Source: Chloroflexota bacterium (GTDB lineage Bacteria; Chloroflexota; Anaerolineae; UBA4142). Taken from it: a stretch of 64,000 nucleotides of DNA. The notes beneath the pieces were generated by a model. The model made no database searches. It had not been told where the DNA came from and worked only from the letters and a program-made list of their open reading frames with translations. Below, one piece after another: positions 59,193 to 64,000 of the stretch. The translations under genes and the position numbers were made by a program. Position 1 is the stretch's first letter. Each line of letters opens with the position of its first letter. The stretch lies in NCBI GenBank assembly GCA_016219275.1, contig JACRBM010000040.1, positions 124,001-188,000 of the forward strand, given 5' to 3'.

Positions 59193-62174
59193 ATGACCAC
59201 CTATTCCAAAGACCAAGCCCGCGCACACATCGCGCAACTCGTCACCCAATTTCAACAGAACGAAGCCGCGCTCCTCAACACCGAAGAAGCGAACATCGAA
59301 AACAATTTCGTGCGTCCGCTCTTTCGATATTTGAATTGGAACGTGGACAATACCGGTCTCGCCGAGCCGCAATGGGAATTTGTTTTGCAACGCACGATGC
59401 GCCAGGGCAATCGCCCCGATTACATCCTGCAACTCGACGGGCAACAACTCTTTGTGATGGACGCGAAAAAAGCCAAGTACGCAATGCACGATCCGCGCTG
59501 GCTCAATCAAGTCTACGCGTACGCGTACTCGACGCAGAACAATGCGCCCGCGAAGAAAATGGATTTTGCGATCCTCACCGACTTTCAAGAGTTCATCGTC
59601 CTCGACTGCACACTCTTCGCCGCCAAGCCGGAAGCGATCCACGCGTTTCGCGTGATAGATTGGCGTTACACCGATTACATCGCGCGGTTCGACGAACTGT
59701 GGGATTTGTTCGAGCGGAACAATGTGCTTGCCGCACGTAGGGGCGTTTTATTAAACGCTCCCACCGGCATTTGGTCGCGCTATCTCTCGCCGAAAAAAGT
59801 CAAAGCGAATCGCGTGCCGCCGGACAAGGCGTTCCTTGCCGCGCTCGACGACGAGAAAACCGGTTGGCGCGTGCGTCTCGCCAAGGAGATGAAGAAACGC
59901 AATCCCGCGCTCGATGGCAACGTGCTGACCGCCGCGGTGCAATTGCTGATTGATCGCCTCATCTTCGTCAAGGTCTTGTCCGACCGCGAGATCGAGGACG
60001 ATTACTTGGCGAAGCTAGCAGAGCTGGTCGAGCGCGATGGACTGACGGAAGCGGATTGCGGCTGGTTCGTCGCGTGCCAAAATCTGTTCGCCGAATTGAA
60101 CACGATGTACAACGGCAGCATCTTTGCGCCGCGCCCCGAACTCGAAGCGGTGACGGTGAGCAACCAGGTCGTGCGCGCGATCATCGAGGACTTGTTGCCG
60201 GAAAACTCGCCGTACAATTTCGCTATGTTGCCGGTCGAAATCCTCGGCACGATCTACGAACGCTTCCTGGGTCGCGTGGTGCACGCGACCGACGCGCGCG
60301 TCAAGATCGAAGACAAACCCGAAGTCCGCAAAGCCGGGGGCGTTTACTACACGCCCCAGTACATCGTCAATTACATCGTCGCCAATACCGTCGGCAAATT
60401 GCTGTCCGATTGCAAAACGCCCGCCGATGTCGCGCGCTTGAAAATTCTCGACCCCGCGTGCGGTTCGGGTTCGTTTCTGCTCGGCGCGTACAACGCGTTG
60501 ATCGAGTGGCATCGAAATTATTACGCCCGTAGGGGCGTTCAATTGAACGCCCCTACCACGCGCGACGCATTCTATCGCGACGAGGACGGGCGCGTGCGCT
60601 TGACCGCGAAACTCAAGCGGCAGATTTTGCTGAACAATCTGTTCGGCGTGGACATTGACCCGCAAGCGGTCGAGGTGACGCGGCTGTCGTTGTCGCTCAA
60701 GGCGTTGGAGGACACACGGAGCGACGAGGCGCATTATGAGCGGACGTTGTTCAATCAAACGCTGTTGCCGGATTTGTCCGCGAATATCAAATGCGGAAAC
60801 AGTTTGATCGGCACAGATTATTTGGTGACGAGCGACGAAGAATTGCGGCGCGTCAAACCGTTCGATTGGGCGAGCGGGTTTTCGCAAGTGTTTGGCAGCG
60901 ATAGACCTGGAAGGTCTTTGGAGACCTTCCAGGTCTCGGACGCGCGCGGCTTTGACGCGGTGATTGGGAATCCGCCGTACATTCGGGTACGCATATTCAA
61001 AGAATTTTATCCAGAGCAGATAAAACACCTAGAGTCGCACTATGTCTGCGCCACCCACGTCTGGGATATCTATCTGTTATTCTACGAAAGGGCTTTACAA
61101 ATAGCGCGCTCTGGAGGTAGAGTTGGTTTTATCGTTCCTATTCAAACTCTACATCAACCAAATTGCGAAAGTCTGAGGAAATTACTGTTGTCAGAAACCT
61201 CAATAGAGAGCATTGCCGACCTATCCAAGCTCAAAATCTTTGAAGGAGCAATTATCAAGAATTGCATCCTGGTATGTGAACGCACAACTACAAAAGATCA
61301 TACAATCGATCTTTTCTCCCCTAACTCTCCAGCAGAACTCTTTGAAAAACCCGTCAACATCTGGCCACAGCAGAAAGCCATGGAAAATGACGGGCACAGT
61401 CTAAAGCTAGATTTGATGTCACCCAAGCGAAAACTCTGCGAGAAATTGGAATCGCGAAGTTGGAGACTTGATGAGCTATGCTATGTGACATTCGGTTTGC
61501 GTTCATCTGCCAAAGGAGTAGGACAGGGCGGCAAAGAGCGTTTAATAACGACCAACAGCAACGCACGAAACGCCAAACCCTACCTTGAAGGAAGAAACAT
61601 CAAACGATACGCAACATACCCAACTGGGCGTTTTATTCGCTATATTCCTGAAGAAATGTACAGCCCGCGTACCCCAGCACTGTTCGAGACAAAGAAAATT
61701 GTCTCCCAGTCTATGCTTTCCAAGATGCGGTTAATAGCCACTTTAGATGATTCGATTTACTATGTGGAACAAAGTTTGGTTTGTATCATTCCACACGGTA
61801 TTCTGACCGACATCACTCCACCTGTAACCGTACCTCTCGAATTCATTCTAGGCGTCATCAATTCAAACCTTGAGAGTTTCTACTTCTCCACACAGATAAT
61901 TGACTATTCTCTCGGTGGTGGGCTCGTACATGCCACACCTGGATCACAGTCCAAGCTCCTTGTGCCACGCGCAACTCAAATACAAATACAAAAGCTTGTT
62001 GCCGCTATACAAAACATGCTCGCGCTCCACAAATCGCTTGCCGCCGCGCAAACCGAAACGGATCGCGAATTGTATCAGCGTCAAATTGACGCGACCGACA
62101 AGCAGATTGACACGCTCGTGTACGAACTGTACGGACTGACGGACGAGGAAATCAAAATCGTGGAAGGCAGATAA
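59193..62174 (+). CDS. single-chain type IIG (Eco57I-like) restriction-modification enzyme
   Basis: The 993-residue protein has an N-terminal PD-(D/E)xK-like nuclease region (RPDYILQLDGQQLFVMDAKK, about 76-95). A helical linker follows, then an adenine methyltransferase with the SAM motif DPACGSGSFLLGAY (about 423-436) and catalytic NPPYIRV (about 593-599). The C-terminal part is a target-recognition region. It should methylate adenine in its target and cut unmodified DNA. Three palindromic repeats are translated in frame inside it. The region about 60985-62010 is clearly richer in A+T than the rest. ATG 59193 is used; an upstream extension crosses a repeat. Confidence 0.88.
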   Translation: MTTYSKDQARAHIAQLVTQFQQNEAALLNTEEANIENNFVRPLFRYLNWNVDNTGLAEPQWEFVLQRTMRQGNRPDYILQLDGQQLFVMDAKKAKYAMHDPRWLNQVYAYAYSTQNNAPAKKMDFAILTDFQEFIVLDCTLFAAKPEAIHAFRVIDWRYTDYIARFDELWDLFERNNVLAARRGVLLNAPTGIWSRYLSPKKVKANRVPPDKAFLAALDDEKTGWRVRLAKEMKKRNPALDGNVLTAAVQLLIDRLIFVKVLSDREIEDDYLAKLAELVERDGLTEADCGWFVACQNLFAELNTMYNGSIFAPRPELEAVTVSNQVVRAIIEDLLPENSPYNFAMLPVEILGTIYERFLGRVVHATDARVKIEDKPEVRKAGGVYYTPQYIVNYIVANTVGKLLSDCKTPADVARLKILDPACGSGSFLLGAYNALIEWHRNYYARRGVQLNAPTTRDAFYRDEDGRVRLTAKLKRQILLNNLFGVDIDPQAVEVTRLSLSLKALEDTRSDEAHYERTLFNQTLLPDLSANIKCGNSLIGTDYLVTSDEELRRVKPFDWASGFSQVFGSDRPGRSLETFQVSDARGFDAVIGNPPYIRVRIFKEFYPEQIKHLESHYVCATHVWDIYLLFYERALQIARSGGRVGFIVPIQTLHQPNCESLRKLLLSETSIESIADLSKLKIFEGAIIKNCILVCERTTTKDHTIDLFSPNSPAELFEKPVNIWPQQKAMENDGHSLKLDLMSPKRKLCEKLESRSWRLDELCYVTFGLRSSAKGVGQGGKERLITTNSNARNAKPYLEGRNIKRYATYPTGRFIRYIPEEMYSPRTPALFETKKIVSQSMLSKMRLIATLDDSIYYVEQSLVCIIPHGILTDITPPVTVPLEFILGVINSNLESFYFSTQIIDYSLGGGLVHATPGSQSKLLVPRATQIQIQKLVAAIQNMLALHKSLAAAQTETDRELYQRQIDATDKQIDTLVYELYGLTDEEIKIVEGR
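59737..59764. repeat. in-frame GTAGGGGCGTT palindrome (worn copy) in the RM gene
   Basis: GTAGGGGCGTTTTA faces TTAAACGCTCCCAC; a few positions no longer pair. It is read as A-R-R-G-V-L-L-N-A-P-T, nearly the same peptide as the copy at 60529. Confidence 0.8.
60529..60556. repeat. in-frame GTAGGGGCGTTCAA palindrome in the RM gene
   Basis: A perfect 14+14 palindrome within the methyltransferase domain, read as A-R-R-G-V-Q-L-N-A-P-T, in the same frame as the copy at 59737. Confidence 0.88.
60903..60936. repeat. in-frame AGACCTG...CAGGTCT palindrome in the RM gene
   Basis: AGACCTGGAAGGTCTTT pairs with AGACCTTCCAGGTCT. It is read as R-P-G-R-S-L-E-T-F-Q-V-S and lies about 9 residues before the NPPY motif. 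Confidence 0.85.
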
Positions 62175-62178
62175 AACA

Positions 62179-62208
62179 GTCGGGGCGAGTTATGTGACTC
62201 GCCCCGAC
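62179..62208. terminator. hairpin between convergent RM and nucleotidyltransferase genes
   Basis: GTCGGGGCGAGT and ACTCGCCCCGAC form a 12-bp stem with a 6-base loop, 4 bases after the RM stop. On the minus strand it also encodes the last residues and TAA of the nucleotidyltransferase gene. Confidence 0.65.
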
Positions 62209-62585
62209 GCTTGTACTGTTCTGATTTTACGCCGTACAATGCTGTTTCGTTTTGCCCGTCGATAGATAACTCGTCCCGTCCGGCGAATCTCCTCCGCAAA
62301 ACTGCCGCGTTCCGCGTCGCGCCATTGACGCGGCGAAAAACCGATTGCCTGAATCGGTTCGCGCAACGTCATATTCGCCAACCCCAAGGTCTCGTATCGC
62401 TCGCGCAAGTTCAACCGCGCGAATTGCGGCGCAATCACTGCCAAGTCAATATCGCTTCCTTCGCGTGCGCGCTGACGCGCATAGAACCCGAACAGGACGA
62501 TTTGTTCGACCTGGATTCCCCGCGCGTGTAAATTGTCCACGTATTGATTTACGATAGTTTTAATCTGGGATCGTGTTCTAACCAT
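62190..62585 (-). CDS. nucleotidyltransferase-fold protein (MNT type)
   Basis: The 131-residue protein has the pattern VLFGFYARQRAREGSDIDLAV. The two Asp of SDIDL are present, but the usual GS pair reads GF, so the phosphate-binding Ser is missing. That may lower or abolish activity. Related small proteins pair with HEPN toxins, which is not seen here. The last residues (Q-A-S-G-R-V-T) and the stop come from the palindrome at 62179-62208. Confidence 0.7.
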   Translation of the reverse strand: MVRTRSQIKTIVNQYVDNLHARGIQVEQIVLFGFYARQRAREGSDIDLAVIAPQFARLNLRERYETLGLANMTLREPIQAIGFSPRQWRDAERGSFAEEIRRTGRVIYRRAKRNSIVRRKIRTVQASGRVT

Positions 62586-62652
62586 TTCAGACCGACAATT
62601 ATCGCATTCCCTACGCCTTGTCGTGCGGACTCAAATTGAGAAAGACAATACT

Positions 62653-62983
62653 TTAGACATTATCGGGAATAAGACCTCTCTCGCCAAGCCGCCAAGAACG
62701 CCAAGTTTTTTCAAGATGATTCTTTGCGTGCTTTGCGTCTTGGCGAGAGGTAAAAGTTGTTTCCGACAAAGTCTTTTGGTCTTCTAATCCTTCACATTCG
62801 CAATAGACACACTCTGGTTCTTTCCGGCATTCTTCGCAGATCACAAAAATAATCCGGAAATTTTGTATCTTGATACGGTGACTCGATAATTCTGTTTACC
62901 TCTTTTTGAATTCGTTTGGCAAGACCGGCATAAAGTACCAATCTTTTCTTAAAACGCGGCGTGAGGCGAACAGCGTAACTCAT
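62653..62983 (-). pseudogene. broken RelE-type toxin gene
   Basis: The first 40 or so codons encode a RelE-like start (SYAVRLTPRFKKRLVLYAGL; RIQKEVNRIIESPYQDTKF). The frame then shifts, and the normal toxin C-terminal motif (RIIFVICEECRKEPECVYCE) is found in another frame directly after. A middle part seems deleted. That second frame runs on into a palindromic repeat (62675-62750). The antitoxin-like gene upstream is intact and overlaps by ATGA. Confidence 0.65.
62675..62750. repeat. CCTCTCTCGCCAAG...CTTGGCGAGAGG repeat
   Basis: Outer arms of 12-14 bases enclose GCCAAGAACGCCAAG and TTTGCGTGCTTTGCGTC. It is an abundant type of bacterial intergenic repeat, here joined to the end of the broken toxin gene. 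Confidence 0.7.
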
Positions 62984-63231
62984 TTTCCAAACACCTCGTC
63001 ATAGGTCAACAGTTTGGGATGATGACTACTCCGCATCTCTTTCGCTAATTCTTGCATGTCTTGATACAACGGCGATTCTGGATCAGACATCCACGGTTCA
63101 ACCACTTCGGCGCCCGTGCGCGCCAATTCTTCGCGCACAATTTGTCGCACATCGTGTCGTACAATTTTCCGAATCATTTTTTCAAGGTCTTGAAGATCAA
63201 TCGTCACCATCGTTCGCGTCGAACGAGTCAT
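62980..63231 (-). CDS. antitoxin-like protein of the broken pair
   Basis: The 83-residue protein has MVTIDLQDLEKMIRKIVRHD, a helical REELARTGAEV segment and a C-terminal PKLLTYDEVFGK tail, as in small antitoxins paired with RelE-type toxins. It overlaps the broken toxin gene (62980-62983, ATGA). ATG 63231 is used; an ATG at 63210 is an alternative. With the toxin inactive it may be decaying too. Confidence 0.6.
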   Translation of the reverse strand: MTRSTRTMVTIDLQDLEKMIRKIVRHDVRQIVREELARTGAEVVEPWMSDPESPLYQDMQELAKEMRSSHHPKLLTYDEVFGK

Positions 63232-63249
63232 TGCTCACTTCACAAATCA

Positions 63250-63279
63250 GTTGGCGCAGGAGTCATCCCCTGCGCCAAC
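63250..63279 (-). terminator. hairpin after ppdK
   Basis: GTTGGCGCAGG and CCTGCGCCAAC form an 11-bp stem with an 8-base loop, 15 bases after the ppdK stop. The T-run is weak (TGATTTG on the minus strand). Confidence 0.5.
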
Positions 63280-63293
63280 ATTTTACCACAGAT

Positions 63294-64000
63294 TTACTTG
63301 TCCTTCACAACCTTCGCGAGCGCCGCTTGCGCCGCCGCCAATCGCGCGACTGGCACGCGGAACGGTGAGCAACTCACATAGTTCAGCCCGGTGCGATGGC
63401 AGAAATCAATCGAGGACGGATCGCCGCCGTGCTCGCCGCAGATGCCGACCTTGAGGTTCGGCTTAACGCCGCGCCCTTCGGCAACCGCGATTTCCATCAA
63501 GCGACCGACGCCGATTTGATCGAGCGCCTGGAATGGATTCTCCGGCAGAATCTTGTCTTCGACGTACTTGAGCAAAAACTTTCCTTCGGCATCGTCACGT
63601 GAATAACCAAAAGTTGTTTGCGTCAAGTCGTTCGTGCCGAACGAGAAGAATTGCGCGTACTCGGCGATTTGCGCCGCGGTCAACGCGCCGCGCGGAATCT
63701 CGATCATCGTGCCGAACTTGTATTCGAGTTCGACGGCTTGCTCGGCGATAACCTTCTTCGCTTCCGCTTCCAGCAAATCGCGCTGATTCTTCAACTCGTT
63801 CACATGACCGACGAGCGGGATCATGATTTCGGGATGCACGTTGACGCCGCGTTTCTTGAGGATGCACGCCGCTTCGATGATCGCACGCGTCTGCATGATG
63901 GTGATCTGCGGCATCGTGATGCCGAGGCGGCAACCGCGCAAGCCAAGCATCGGGTTCGCTTCTTTCATCCCCGCGACCGCTTTGAGCATTTGCTCGGTCG
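63294..64000 (-). CDS. ppdK: pyruvate phosphate dikinase, C-terminal part (cut by window edge)
   Basis: The visible 235 residues are the PEP/pyruvate-binding domain: [51 protein letters not shown] and the catalytic Cys region [20 protein letters not shown]. The gene runs off the window on the right. The enzyme interconverts pyruvate and phosphoenolpyruvate with ATP/AMP. The stop at 63294 is followed by a hairpin. Confidence 0.96.
   Translation of the reverse strand, partial: TEQMLKAVAGMKEANPMLGLRGCRLGITMPQITIMQTRAIIEAACILKKRGVNVHPEIMIPLVGHVNELKNQRDLLEAEAKKVIAEQAVELEYKFGTMIEIPRGALTAAQIAEYAQFFSFGTNDLTQTTFGYSRDDAEGKFLLKYVEDKILPENPFQALDQIGVGRLMEIAVAEGRGVKPNLKVGICGEHGGDPSSIDFCHRTGLNYVSCSPFRVPVARLAAAQAALAKVVKDK

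Overview
The window looks like a chromosomal segment of a GC-rich bacterium, most likely Chloroflexota (Anaerolineae-like). This is inferred from a CPYLGL four-cysteine N-terminus, Thr/Pro-rich 'ATPTPT' linkers in exported proteins, proteins of types often seen in that phylum, and very many palindromic intergenic repeats. No rRNA, tRNA or CRISPR array was seen. TTG and GTG starts are common, and 4-base stop/start overlaps are frequent.

Positions 1-35,700, almost all on the minus strand, hold an exopolysaccharide / surface-glycan cluster. It contains a UDP-GlcNAc 2-epimerase, an NAD-sugar epimerase, a polyprenyl-phosphate sugar-1-phosphate transferase, a Wzz/BY-kinase fusion, a Wzx-type flippase, two Wzy/WaaL-type membrane proteins, nine glycosyltransferases, two further membrane proteins of GT-C type, a trimeric-repeat acyltransferase, a B12-binding radical SAM enzyme, and two tandem asparagine-synthetase-like enzymes that lack the glutaminase cysteine.

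Positions 36,780-38,770 (plus strand) hold cysK-cysE. A consensus promoter drives what looks like a leaderless Cys-Leu-Cys leader peptide, followed by alternative hairpins and a terminator: a cysteine attenuator.

Positions 38,800-44,200 (minus) hold an NHL-type lipoprotein coupled to an FtsX-type permease, then two tandem membrane-anchored DsbA-like proteins. In both, the first Cys of the CPYC active site is an in-frame TGA. Each TGA is followed at the same distance by a 6-bp hairpin with a GCGGG-containing 7-nt loop, and the two stems covary. I read these as selenoproteins with bacterial SECIS elements.

Positions 44,400-49,000 (minus) hold a translation/housekeeping cluster (trmD, a PatB/MalY-type lyase, rplS, an HD hydrolase, a HEAT-like protein, rnhB). 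Positions 49,100-54,300 hold two exported proteins, a lone receiver, a glycerate kinase and small toxin-antitoxin-type genes. Positions 54,200-64,000 hold two glycosyltransferases, a toroid-fold protein, a large single-chain restriction-modification enzyme, a nucleotidyltransferase, a decayed toxin-antitoxin pair and the end of pyruvate phosphate dikinase.

A theme across the window is several families of short perfect or near-perfect palindromes. They lie between genes, supply the stop codons of at least seven genes, encode the N-terminal region of one lipoprotein, and sit in frame three times inside the restriction-modification gene.
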